Shown: positions 8,361 to 16,686 of the stretch, piece after piece
Layout of the letters: each line of letters opens with the position of its first letter
Position numbering within the stretch: position 1 is the first letter of the stretch
DNA from: Paraglaciecola marina
Lineage (GTDB): Bacteria; Pseudomonadota; Gammaproteobacteria; Enterobacterales; Alteromonadaceae
DNA length: 64,000 nucleotides
Reading direction: 5' to 3'
Assembly (NCBI RefSeq): GCF_004360155.1
Contig: NZ_ML178721.1
Coordinates: forward strand, 209,439 to 273,438
Made by a program: the position numbers and the translations under genes
Notes under the pieces: model-generated
Database searches by the model: none
Told to the model about the DNA's origin: nothing
Seen by the model: the letters and a program-made list of their open reading frames with translations, nothing else

Positions 8361-9182
8361 ATGCAGTTTAATTTGGTTTTTTTAATTATGTTTCTGCTGT
8401 TAGTTTCAGAAACAACTAAAGCTGAACTTATGTATGCCATTACGTTGGATAATAACTCCGAAGCCTATATAAAGAAGAAAGATAAATGTAACGGGGATAT
8501 TTCTAATGGCGGTGGTGATTTTGTTGAACATAATTTCCAGTTGAGAGGGAAGTGCGGAGGAGCAGGACTTGCCCCAGATATTATAAAGGATCAGCTTGGA
8601 GATAGATTTATTCAGTTTTCCACTGACCCTACTTACAAAGGTAAAACCAAGACACGTACAGAGTTAGCGCTGACTCGTCAGTGGTTTAGTTTTCACAAGC
8701 CAATGTTCATAGGGTTTAAATTACAAATTCCAACGGATTCAGATGTAACCAATGAGTTTTTCTATTTAATGCAATTTTGGCAATGTGCACCCAACTCACC
8801 GATTGCAGGGATAAGATTAGATCGAGGAACCAGCCACACAATTAACTTTATGACTAGAGGAGACTCTCGTGCTGCTAGTATGGCTAAGTATTCATTGAAG
8901 CCTGGTGAATGGCATTCTTTTATTCTGAAAGCGACGGTAGATCCCACTGGAAAAGCAGGGGAGTTTAGTGTTTGGGATTCACCTGATAAACCGCCTAAAA
9001 TTTTTAACGGAGCTTTCGGTTACGCAAAAAAAAACTGTAAAGGTCTAAAAGATATTCCACAAAGGTTTCGCTTAAAGTTTGGAATATACAAAGGTAATGA
9101 GAATGACCAAATTTATAAAGTAGGATACGATGATATTAGAATAGGTGACACATTTGAGGATGTAAGTCCTTGGTCGCGATAG
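8361..9182 (+). CDS. Secreted polysaccharide lyase (heparin lyase I-like, PF14099)
   Basis: A 273-residue protein with a hydrophobic N-terminal signal peptide (cleavage probably after Ala21, SETTKA|EL). The body matches the concanavalin-fold Polysacc_lyase family: KTRTELAL near 94-101, FFYLMQFWQ near 132-140, then a W-H-S-F strand and IYKVGYDDIRIG near the end. Such lyases cleave uronic-acid-containing chains by beta-elimination. The start is supported by AGGAAA 7 bp upstream. It is a lone plus-strand gene flanked by minus-strand genes and followed by a strong hairpin. Genes of this type inside EPS loci often trim or release the polymer (family knowledge); that role here is inferred. The exact PL family cannot be assigned by eye. 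Confidence 0.8.
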   Translation: MQFNLVFLIMFLLLVSETTKAELMYAITLDNNSEAYIKKKDKCNGDISNGGGDFVEHNFQLRGKCGGAGLAPDIIKDQLGDRFIQFSTDPTYKGKTKTRTELALTRQWFSFHKPMFIGFKLQIPTDSDVTNEFFYLMQFWQCAPNSPIAGIRLDRGTSHTINFMTRGDSRAASMAKYSLKPGEWHSFILKATVDPTGKAGEFSVWDSPDKPPKIFNGAFGYAKKNCKGLKDIPQRFRLKFGIYKGNENDQIYKVGYDDIRIGDTFEDVSPWSR

Positions 9183-9205
9183 CGTTTTTATTTTGGCAGT
9201 GGTGA

Positions 9206-9234
9206 AATTATGGGCAGTTTTAATGCCCATAATT
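9206..9234. terminator. Bidirectional terminator between lyase and sulfotransferase
   Basis: Perfect 11-bp arms AATTATGGGCA (9206-9216) and TGCCCATAATT (9224-9234) around a 7-base loop. It lies between convergent genes, so it can serve both strands. Confidence 0.75.
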
Positions 9235-9258
9235 ATACTTCGGAGCGATTTTGGTTGA

Positions 9259-10260
9259 TCATTCGTTAATATTGAATTTTAGAAATTCTAACCAGTCGCT
9301 TTCCATTAGACCTTGATAGACATTGTTATTTAAATCTGTTATTTCGCAAAGAGATGCGCATTCCAGATTGTAATTTGCTACTAACCAATCTCTATCTGCT
9401 TCATAGGATTCTACAAATTGTAGCTTGAAGTTTGTTTCAAGCCATGTGCGTTTATCTGATAGATTGTCTTTGCAATAATCACTTTTACTAAATTGGTTAA
9501 GTTTATGTCTGGTTAATTTAGAAAGTTGATAGTCGTTATAAGCATTTATTTTCTTTTTGATATCAACCAAAGGTAATGGCCAAGAGGCATTTTCATCTTT
9601 AACATTTAGGTTCAAAGTTGAACTGATACCTTCTCCTAGCGCCAGGTTAATCCAGTTTTCTACCATATTACCTTGCGTAAGTTCAGAAAAAGCAATGACC
9701 TTGACTTTCCCAACATTTTGTTCCCAAGTAGAAACAATCGCACGATAGTTAAACCGCTCACGAAATTCTTCATGAAAGCTAGTGATGCTTTTTGCGTATG
9801 TCGTTGCTTTAACGTGTTCGTTGTATAGTGATTCTAGATAGTCAATGTAGTTTCTAAAGGTCACAACCACTTCAATATCAGTAAAATCACTCAAGTACTC
9901 CTTCAGCAACGCTTGGAAGTTTTGGAGTCGAGTCCATTTTTTCTTGTTTTTACCAATTTTCCCTCGTAACAGGGTTTCAGCACTAATAATGACGGTTTCC
10001 AAATTAGGTATTTCGGATGCTTTTTGATGCAAACTTTTTAGGAAAGTCGATGCTTCATCATTACTAAGTAAAGCCTTTTCATCCATTAATCCCTTGGCAA
10101 TATCTAAATGTGTATAGCTAGTTTTATCGCCACCTAGCACTTCTGAATATTGTGGGTACCATATTCCTTTAGCCAATAGCTTTTCTCTATTAGCGGATAG
10201 GGTTCTCTGCACTGCTGTGGTGCCTGTTTTGTGTGTTCCGATATGGAGTATTATTTTCAT
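9259..10260 (-). CDS. Sulfotransferase
   Basis: A 333-residue protein starting MKIILHIGTHKTGTT; the HIGTHKTGTT loop at 6-15 is the 5'-phosphosulfate-binding motif of PAPS sulfotransferases. VVVTFRNYIDYLESLYNEHV near residues 135-155 gives the Arg and Ser of the 3'-phosphate site. It is the last gene of a four-gene minus-strand operon and begins 3 bp after the glycosyltransferase at 10264-11121. A decayed copy of its C-terminus lies at 7950-8110 beyond the lyase gene. Likely sulfates the polysaccharide built by the neighbouring enzymes (inference). Confidence 0.87.
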   Translation of the reverse strand: MKIILHIGTHKTGTTAVQRTLSANREKLLAKGIWYPQYSEVLGGDKTSYTHLDIAKGLMDEKALLSNDEASTFLKSLHQKASEIPNLETVIISAETLLRGKIGKNKKKWTRLQNFQALLKEYLSDFTDIEVVVTFRNYIDYLESLYNEHVKATTYAKSITSFHEEFRERFNYRAIVSTWEQNVGKVKVIAFSELTQGNMVENWINLALGEGISSTLNLNVKDENASWPLPLVDIKKKINAYNDYQLSKLTRHKLNQFSKSDYCKDNLSDKRTWLETNFKLQFVESYEADRDWLVANYNLECASLCEITDLNNNVYQGLMESDWLEFLKFNINE

Positions 10261-10263
10261 ATT

Positions 10264-11121
10264 TTAAAAGTACGAGTTAATAAATTTTTTGCCGAGCCAT
10301 GTACTGCTAGACGATAAATTTTGGTTAAATATATCAAGTATGTTCAGATCATAACGAGCTAAAAAATACTTTGTTAGATTTTCCATTGCCCTGTCATTTC
10401 CACCGAACTTATTGATTTTACGGTATAAAGTGTTCTCATCTTCCTCCCCTAAATCTTGGAATGCTGAACTTAGTGATTCAGATAACAGAACTGATGGAAC
10501 ACCATTAACTGTTGTATGCATTTTTAACCATAAGTCATCAGCATGATTACAAACTTTAAGGGCATTTTCTATATCTATAACATCAGGATGGAAATACTCG
10601 GGTTTATATATAATACCATCTTTACCAGTACCTACTATTTTGAGATCGGGTATTAATACAGAGTCATCTGAATGTGTCCACTTTTTGTATCTATGGATTG
10701 CATTCTCATCACAACTGATTTTACGACCGCGGTATGCGACGACGCATTTTTGTTGCTCACAAGCCTCAACCAAAGTACTTAACCAATGCTGTGGGTAAAC
10801 CGTATCGTCATCTACAGTTACTAAATACGTTAGTTCAATCTCGTCGGCGAAATACCTTTTCAATATAGGTAGAAATTTTCTATAGGGACCAATGTTTTTG
10901 GTGTAAATAATTTCCAGTTGTTCTTTGTTTTCGTTACACAATTGCTGTAACTCTTCAGGTATAGCTGCAACACCTTCATCTAACAGATAAGGCTCATGAG
11001 ATAAAAACAGGCACACCTTAAATGGAATAGGAGATTCCTGCACTAACAAAGATTCAATTACGTGATGAATTTTATCGATGCGTGAATGAATTGTTGTGAG
11101 GCTTATTATTAAATTACTCAC
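10264..11121 (-). CDS. Glycosyltransferase (GT-A fold, family not assigned)
   Basis: A 285-residue protein starting with GTG in a GTGA overlap with the upstream stop. ISLTTIHSRI at 6-15 resembles the first strand of nucleotide-sugar transferases, and YLVTVDDDTVYPQHWL at 99-114 contains a DDD metal/nucleotide-binding motif (104-106) followed by a typical P-x-x-W. The later segment KICNHADDLWLKMH-like (HADDLWL) supplies the ED-type acceptor-side motif. It resembles GT2/GT-A enzymes but I could not place it in a named family. Tight coupling to the 703-residue GT and the sulfotransferase suggests joint action on one repeat unit. Confidence 0.72.
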   Translation of the reverse strand: MSNLIISLTTIHSRIDKIHHVIESLLVQESPIPFKVCLFLSHEPYLLDEGVAAIPEELQQLCNENKEQLEIIYTKNIGPYRKFLPILKRYFADEIELTYLVTVDDDTVYPQHWLSTLVEACEQQKCVVAYRGRKISCDENAIHRYKKWTHSDDSVLIPDLKIVGTGKDGIIYKPEYFHPDVIDIENALKVCNHADDLWLKMHTTVNGVPSVLLSESLSSAFQDLGEEDENTLYRKINKFGGNDRAMENLTKYFLARYDLNILDIFNQNLSSSSTWLGKKFINSYF

Positions 11122-13229
11122 TGAAAATACTCCCAGTCTTTTGCTTTTCTTTTGCTTAGTAACTGTATTCTATTTCGAAAATATTCTAGTTGGTCACCAT
11201 TTAAGTACTCATACAAGGATGAAATAGTTTTAAGGGAAGATCGCATTACATATAAAGGGGTATCAATGAACTTTATCGCATCTTTGCCTAGAATAACTTC
11301 TATCCGTGTTCTAAAGTCTATATCTCCTCTAGAGCGGTAATTTCGGAATCCTCCAACCATATCTATTAGTGATTTATGAAATATAAGGCTTGCTGGACCA
11401 TCGCCAAAGACAAGTAATTCTCTCGGATCATCGACAGATAGTCTGCCATCATCTGAATAACGTACATGCTTTGTAAAGCAGGCTAAAGCACCACTGTTAT
11501 TCATTTCTTTTAGTTGAGAACTAAACCGTTGAGGATGACTGACGTCGTCATCGTCTTGGATGGCAATGTAAAATCCTTTAGCGCGACTAATCGCGATATT
11601 TCTACTTATATATTGACCAACATTTATTTCATTTCTAAAGTAACTAATATCGATGGTTGAGTCATTATCACAAATAGCCTTCACCTGCTGACTAATCTCA
11701 ATATTTGAACAATCATCGATTACGATTATTTCGATGTTCTTATAATCTTGATTAATTATTGATGCAATTGAGTTTTGTAACAGCTTAATATTTGGATTAA
11801 ATGTTGTTATTACTACCGTAATACAATCTTCGTTGCCCTCAGGTGAGGTTGAGATATGATTTGTCTTGATCACGTTTTCAAATACATTTTCAAGATCATA
11901 ATTGGTGCTTTCTGGCAGACAAGGTATTACTCCATAGGCTTTTAACGTTTGATTGATGATTCCGTTAGAAAGCTGTTTCAAACCAATTGAAGCCGCTAGG
12001 GTTAACGCTGCTTGACTATTTATTGTCGGGATTCCAACATCAATTAATACTTTTTCATAAAAGGCTAACTTTTCCTTTTCTGAAATTAGGGGAGAAAGCA
12101 GGGTGAAAACATAAAGCCATTTATTAAGTGAAAATAACGCTGTATTTGTCGTTTCTAAGAGAGCAAAGGCTTGATCTGCTGTAAGTATTACCTTTTCTGA
12201 ACGTCTAATATCTCTATATAAAACATTAAATTCTGTATCGTCAAGTAATAAAACTGAATTTAGAACTTCAATTTTATCAATATTTTCAATTGCTTCTGTT
12301 TTTTCGGCATCTAAAAAATAATACGCGCGAAAACAGAGACTGACGTGAGATTGGTTTTTAAGATCTAACGATTCAAATAACCTTTCAAATAGCCAAGTTT
12401 GTGCAATAAAATTGAGTTTTACTGGAGAGCGATTAAAGGTTTCCACTATTCTAGGGTAGTTGTACTCTTCCAAAGAGAGTGAATCAATAGGTAACTTTGA
12501 TAATAGTGTTGAAACGTCATTTTTATCTCGACATACACTAATACACAAGCTGATGTATGCATCTTGGCATGTAAACGAATCAGGTATGTTTACTGATAGA
12601 ATTTTGCTTAATGTCGAAGATTCGTTGGTAGCAAAATAAGACAGTAATTTCTGTAGCGCCCTTACATTCTGTGGAGATGCCATGAATAGCTCATCGACAG
12701 TGAGCAAAGGTAGCGAGCCTAAGATATTTAAGGCCAACGTATCTTCATGTTCATATATGATTGCTAACTCAATCAATTGAGGTAAGGCTTTAGATAAAAT
12801 AATATCATTGGATAACAGAGAAGCGACGTCGATATCCATTTGTGACAGGTCAAAATATTCGAAACCAATCGTTTGACTTAGTGTCAACAAGTTATTTTTG
12901 ATATCACTCTCTGGTGTGTCTTCATCAACGTTATTTAATTTATATACAAGATCTTTTACAAGCTCGTAGTTTTGTTTTGTTGCTTGATGTACTAGACGAG
13001 TATTAGTAGAGCTGCTTCCCAGAGCACTATCAAGAAGATAAGAGCTTTGTTGTATAATTAAATTATCATTGCTAAATAAAGCACTTTTAATGGTTTCTTG
13101 GTGTTCTAAATTGAAATCAATCTTTAATTCGCCATCTAGTTTTTCGAGTGTAGATTCACTTAGTGAATCAAACCCTAAAACACGCTGGGCAAAGGTATTG
13201 AATGATGAATGTTGATGATGTTTGTTCAT
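11118..13229 (-). CDS. Large protein with C-terminal GT2 glycosyltransferase domain
   Basis: A 703-residue protein. From about residue 466 it is a family 2 glycosyltransferase: VVITTFNPN, a strand EIIVIDDCS, and AIQDDDDVSHPQRF around 555-567 with the D-x-D metal site. The first ~460 residues are leucine-rich and helical-looking, with no motif I recognise; they could be a TPR/HEAT-like solenoid or a second, diverged enzyme. ATGA overlap with the upstream gene and GTGA overlap with the downstream gene show translational coupling within the operon 13855-9259. Donor and acceptor are unknown. Confidence 0.75.
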   Translation of the reverse strand: MNKHHQHSSFNTFAQRVLGFDSLSESTLEKLDGELKIDFNLEHQETIKSALFSNDNLIIQQSSYLLDSALGSSSTNTRLVHQATKQNYELVKDLVYKLNNVDEDTPESDIKNNLLTLSQTIGFEYFDLSQMDIDVASLLSNDIILSKALPQLIELAIIYEHEDTLALNILGSLPLLTVDELFMASPQNVRALQKLLSYFATNESSTLSKILSVNIPDSFTCQDAYISLCISVCRDKNDVSTLLSKLPIDSLSLEEYNYPRIVETFNRSPVKLNFIAQTWLFERLFESLDLKNQSHVSLCFRAYYFLDAEKTEAIENIDKIEVLNSVLLLDDTEFNVLYRDIRRSEKVILTADQAFALLETTNTALFSLNKWLYVFTLLSPLISEKEKLAFYEKVLIDVGIPTINSQAALTLAASIGLKQLSNGIINQTLKAYGVIPCLPESTNYDLENVFENVIKTNHISTSPEGNEDCITVVITTFNPNIKLLQNSIASIINQDYKNIEIIVIDDCSNIEISQQVKAICDNDSTIDISYFRNEINVGQYISRNIAISRAKGFYIAIQDDDDVSHPQRFSSQLKEMNNSGALACFTKHVRYSDDGRLSVDDPRELLVFGDGPASLIFHKSLIDMVGGFRNYRSRGDIDFRTRIEVILGKDAIKFIDTPLYVMRSSLKTISSLYEYLNGDQLEYFRNRIQLLSKRKAKDWEYFQ

Positions 13230-13855
13230 AAATTTTCATGCTTATTATCTAAACTATTAATAGTGATTTTTCTCTTCTCCGACATGCCAAAAATTAAATA
13301 ATGTATGAGTGGATTGATAGGGGTCAGTGCAACGTCAAAGTATGCTGCCAAATAAGCCTTGGTTGAAAATGCAGGTGAGGGATCATATAAACTGCAATAG
13401 CCATGCAATAGATAATGTTCAGCCAGTTGCATGGGATTACCTTCGATATTATAGTTTTCGCTATACCATTTAGGATCGAATAAATTACTTGATAAAATTA
13501 GTTCTGCATCTTTGTCTATTGCCGACTTATTTATAGCGAAACGTCCTAATAGTTTTTTACAAAATAATTTTATCTTTCGGTATGCTCCTGAGCTATAACG
13601 ACTTTCGATCGTTTGCTTCGAAATCGTCGAAGCCACTGCAATGTAGCTAGACTCATCAAATGTGTTTATACGTCTGATTTTTGTTTTAAAACCGCTGCCC
13701 AACAAACGCGCTCTGCGAGAGCGTGATGTTTTCTGGAGGAAGATTTCAGGATATACATTTTTGAAATTCGATTGAGTTAACTCGGTAAATTCATTCCGAA
13801 ATTCATGTTCTTGCTCAAAAGCAGCACCAAATAAGCGAAACTCCCTATTTTCCAT
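13226..13855 (-). CDS. Small protein with two DPxWY...HYL..G repeats
   Basis: A 209-residue protein, first gene of the minus-strand operon; the ATG has AGGAAAA upstream. The N-terminal 120 residues are basic and unrecognised. Residues 126-160 (FDPKWYSENY..., EHYLLHGY) and 162-195 (YLAAYFDVA...NPLIHYLIFG) are two copies of the roughly 35-residue module often found at the N-terminus of bacterial polysaccharide glycosyltransferases. The same module occurs twice in the 932-residue protein at 16687-19485. No catalytic domain is present. It could be a stand-alone accessory or docking subunit for the GT2 protein encoded next to it, or a piece split off an ancestral fusion (inference). Confidence 0.65.
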   Translation of the reverse strand: MENREFRLFGAAFEQEHEFRNEFTELTQSNFKNVYPEIFLQKTSRSRRARLLGSGFKTKIRRINTFDESSYIAVASTISKQTIESRYSSGAYRKIKLFCKKLLGRFAINKSAIDKDAELILSSNLFDPKWYSENYNIEGNPMQLAEHYLLHGYCSLYDPSPAFSTKAYLAAYFDVALTPINPLIHYLIFGMSEKRKITINSLDNKHENL

Positions 13856-14316
13856 TATAACTTTTTCCTAAATATTTAAAGCTAGAAAGTGATTGATTGT
13901 TCGAGTTTAATTAACAATGAGAGCCTATCAATTCACAAATTTACTAGGATGAGAGGCGAACTGTGATTTTTCTGCTTTAAGCTAAATTCACAAGTAAATA
14001 TTGACTAATATAAAGGTAGCGGATACTACTATACGTTCATCTACAATGTACATAACCTTGACCAAGTCTTAAAGTTTTTCTGCCTTGAAATTTATAATAC
14101 TTGGCGATATTTATACAGTGGTAAATTTAACTAATGGCAAGTTGATGGGCTGCCAGTTAATTTTGTCTATTCTTATCATTTTTTCGATCAGATAAACTGC
14201 ATTTATCTATTCGTCATTGAAGCACTCAACTAATTCTCTACCAATTTATGAGGCATAAAATACTTCTTCTAAGCCATTATTGAAGATAGTATTGCCTTAT
14301 CAGTGTATTTTTATCG
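13856..14316. other. Divergent intergenic region
   Basis: Separates the minus-strand operon from the plus-strand cluster and must hold both promoters. A possible plus-strand -35 (TTGACT, 14001-14006) with TACTAC 17 bp further is weak. GGTAGCG at 14015-14021 recalls the core of the RfaH ops element but is too short to claim. No other feature was recognised. Confidence 0.4.
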
Positions 14317-15456
14317 TTGGAATTCTGCTTTATTAATTCCTTAACAAATAGGTTTACTATTTTGATATTGAGATTGTTGTCTGACTACACATTTATTAAT
14401 TCAACAGAAGAGTTTGCTAGCCAGAAAATAAAAGAACTTTTGCCCGACTCGAATAATTATGTTTATATTGACTTTCCTTGGAGTGATTTATTTGAGTCAG
14501 GTGAAAACTTAAACCATTTTAATGGTCTAGATAGTTGGCAACATGCAGTGGCTAGTTTAAAAAATATATTGTTTGAATTAAAGCCTAGTAAAGTCGTTAC
14601 ATCTTGCGCTCATAGTGGTCTATTACAGCACCTTTCTTTAATGGAAAATATTGGTATTACACAAGTTTATTGGACTGAGGCAATTTGGCTTGATTCTATA
14701 GTTAACCAAAATAACAAAATCGTTCTTAAGTACCTTCCCCATAAGTCTAACTTCTCTGATGTCGAACAAATGTATGACAAGTGCAATTTGTTTGCAGTTA
14801 AATTAATGCATTTCAATTTCTCCCCTTCATTGCAAGCTAATTATAAGTATCAAAATTTGGATATCTCTAATGGTGATTTGTCTGCTTTGCCGAGTTCATA
14901 TTTTTGCTTTATTGATTCAGATGTGGATGGTTCTTCTCAATTACTGTGGGATTGTATAGAGTGTAGCGTTATTCCAGTTTTTTTGAAAAAAATGCACCTC
15001 GTGCATGCAGAGTTATGGCAGTCTGCAAGTTTAACTTTTGAATTAGAGTTGAATGATAGTAATGACATTTTTGAAAAATGTCGGGCAATTATTGAAACAA
15101 AAAATTGTTTGGACAGCTATTTACAAGGAATAAAGCAATTAAGATTTCTTTACGGTCGCAGTATGTTTGTCTACGACATCATAGATGACTTGGTAACTAA
15201 AACTAGCATGGGGCTAGATAATGTGGTTTTTTTAATTGATTTGATAGTTTCCTCTAAAAAGATAGAAGTGGGTTCTATTTTTCATACAAGCTTAGTTAGT
15301 AAATTACTTTTGCACCCTGAAGAAGTAAGAAACCTAATGGACGACGAAATAATGTGGGCCAAGATAAAGAGTGTTTTAAATTTGAATAAATTAGATAATG
15401 GCGAGTTACTTGGTGCTATCGCGAACCAATTTAACTATTCATGGTTAAAAAACTAA
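14317..15456 (+). CDS. Unrecognised protein, possibly exostosin-like glycosyltransferase
   Basis: A 379-residue protein with a TTG start and no clear ribosome-binding site. The frame is closed just upstream by TAG at 14287, and the start keeps the first strand FCFINSLTNRF. A segment near 195-225 (SYFCFIDSDVDGSSQLLWDCIECSVIPVF) has the layout of the exostosin/GT47 and GT10 C-terminal strand-helix-strand where a ...E..IP[VI] turn binds the nucleotide-sugar. That similarity is weak and the usual acidic residue pattern is incomplete. It sits 10 bp before a GT10-like gene and is surely in the same unit. Function as a sugar transferase is an inference from position and fold hints only. Confidence 0.5.
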   Translation: MEFCFINSLTNRFTILILRLLSDYTFINSTEEFASQKIKELLPDSNNYVYIDFPWSDLFESGENLNHFNGLDSWQHAVASLKNILFELKPSKVVTSCAHSGLLQHLSLMENIGITQVYWTEAIWLDSIVNQNNKIVLKYLPHKSNFSDVEQMYDKCNLFAVKLMHFNFSPSLQANYKYQNLDISNGDLSALPSSYFCFIDSDVDGSSQLLWDCIECSVIPVFLKKMHLVHAELWQSASLTFELELNDSNDIFEKCRAIIETKNCLDSYLQGIKQLRFLYGRSMFVYDIIDDLVTKTSMGLDNVVFLIDLIVSSKKIEVGSIFHTSLVSKLLLHPEEVRNLMDDEIMWAKIKSVLNLNKLDNGELLGAIANQFNYSWLKN

Positions 15457-15466
15457 GGGGAGCGAA

Positions 15467-16501
15467 TTGAAGATTAGGTGTATTTTATTAGGTAGGCACT
15501 CTAATCGTACACCTATGGTGTATTCCGCCTATAAAAAGGTTTTTTCAAATAAAATTGAGTTTGTGAGTAATATTGATAAAGCTCATGTGGTTATACTTGG
15601 TTTTGTGGTTGATTTAAATGGTCTAAAAGAAACTTTAATTACTGCCCAAAGAAAAAATCCTAGTTTAAAAATCGTAGTGATTTCTGAGGAGTTACTTTGG
15701 GATACTATCGGTGGAGGTCGTTTTTGGGAAAAGTATTCGAACATTGAAATTAGTAATCATGTTTTTCATTTTTGGAATTTAAACCATGTCACCACTGATA
15801 TATATAATTTCCATAATATTCCTTATTATCTAACGACAGACAACCACTATTTTAGTCGTTATTCAGCTATGTTTGCCATGAATGTAAAGCAAACAGCGAA
15901 TATTTATAAATCAATTTGGCAAAAGGCTAAGTATCAATCTGTTTTTCTAATGCAAAAAAGGTTTGAAGACAAATATGATGTGACAAACCCTGCCTATAAT
16001 ATTAAAGGTTTATGTCGTTATCGCAGTGCTGTGGCGCAAAATTGGCCCGATAATTCGAAAGTAATTAGTGGGTTTGGGTGGGGAGTTGACTCAAAGCGAC
16101 AAGATTTACCTGACTGGCACTTGGATAAGATCACGACATTTAATCGACAGACTCAGTGCTTTTCTGCAGTTGAGAATACCCATCAGAAGTATTACATCAC
16201 AGAAAAAATCTTCGATGCATTTGCTTTAAGTGCTATTCCGCTATACTTCGCCAACTCAGAACATCGTATTTACGAAATTGTTAAGCCCAACAGTTTTATA
16301 AATCTATTTGGGGTAGAATCACTTGGTTCATGTTTGTCTGCCTTTAATAACGCTATGAACTGTATTGATTTAGATTCTTATGTTTCTGCTCAAATTAGGT
16401 TGTCTGTTTTATTTTCAAAACCAATATTACTTGCAATGGAACGTGCCAGAGTCGTCGCAGAAATTTATTCTGAATTAATTCAAATAATGGATTCGGCGTA
16501 A
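15467..16501 (+). CDS. GT10-like (fucosyltransferase family) glycosyltransferase
   Basis: A 344-residue protein. Residues around 234-262 read AVENTHQKYYITEKIFDAF followed by SAIPLYFAN. This fits the donor-binding motif of alpha-1,3/4-fucosyltransferases (GT10), F-E-N-S-x-x-x-x-Y-V-T-E-K-x-x-x-A-x-x-x-G-x-x-P-[VI]-Y. Start TTG 15467 is chosen because AAGGGGAG immediately precedes it with normal spacing. Enzymes of this family use GDP-fucose or related GDP-sugars; no GDP-fucose synthesis genes lie in the window. The N-terminal acceptor half is poorly conserved, as usual for the family. Confidence 0.75.
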   Translation: MKIRCILLGRHSNRTPMVYSAYKKVFSNKIEFVSNIDKAHVVILGFVVDLNGLKETLITAQRKNPSLKIVVISEELLWDTIGGGRFWEKYSNIEISNHVFHFWNLNHVTTDIYNFHNIPYYLTTDNHYFSRYSAMFAMNVKQTANIYKSIWQKAKYQSVFLMQKRFEDKYDVTNPAYNIKGLCRYRSAVAQNWPDNSKVISGFGWGVDSKRQDLPDWHLDKITTFNRQTQCFSAVENTHQKYYITEKIFDAFALSAIPLYFANSEHRIYEIVKPNSFINLFGVESLGSCLSAFNNAMNCIDLDSYVSAQIRLSVLFSKPILLAMERARVVAEIYSELIQIMDSA

Positions 16502-16554
16502 ATTAATAAGAAGACAAAACGGGTCATTGAAACCTTGGGGGATACTGTATTATA

Positions 16555-16584
16555 GCTAATTAAATACTGGTTTCATTAATTAGC
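16555..16584. repeat. 9-bp inverted repeat
   Basis: GCTAATTAA (16555-16563) and TTAATTAGC (16576-16584) are perfect inverted arms with a 12-base loop in the 185-bp spacer before the GT2-GT4 gene. No T-run follows on the plus strand, so it is not a normal terminator. It could be an operator or a processing hairpin; no protein can be named. Confidence 0.4.
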
Positions 16585-16686
16585 GAAAAAGTTTGCAGCA
16601 AGTAAATACCATACACTGTGATAGTTGAGTTAATTGTCCGGTTCTGTAACTTTGAATTAAAATGTTGGGAGAAATAGTATTTAAAA

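Noticed and set aside
14015..14021. GGTAGCG resembling the core of the RfaH ops (JUMPstart) element upstream of a glycan gene cluster.
   Set aside because: Only seven bases match, the preceding GGC and following T of the ops core are absent, and such a short string is expected several times in 64 kb.
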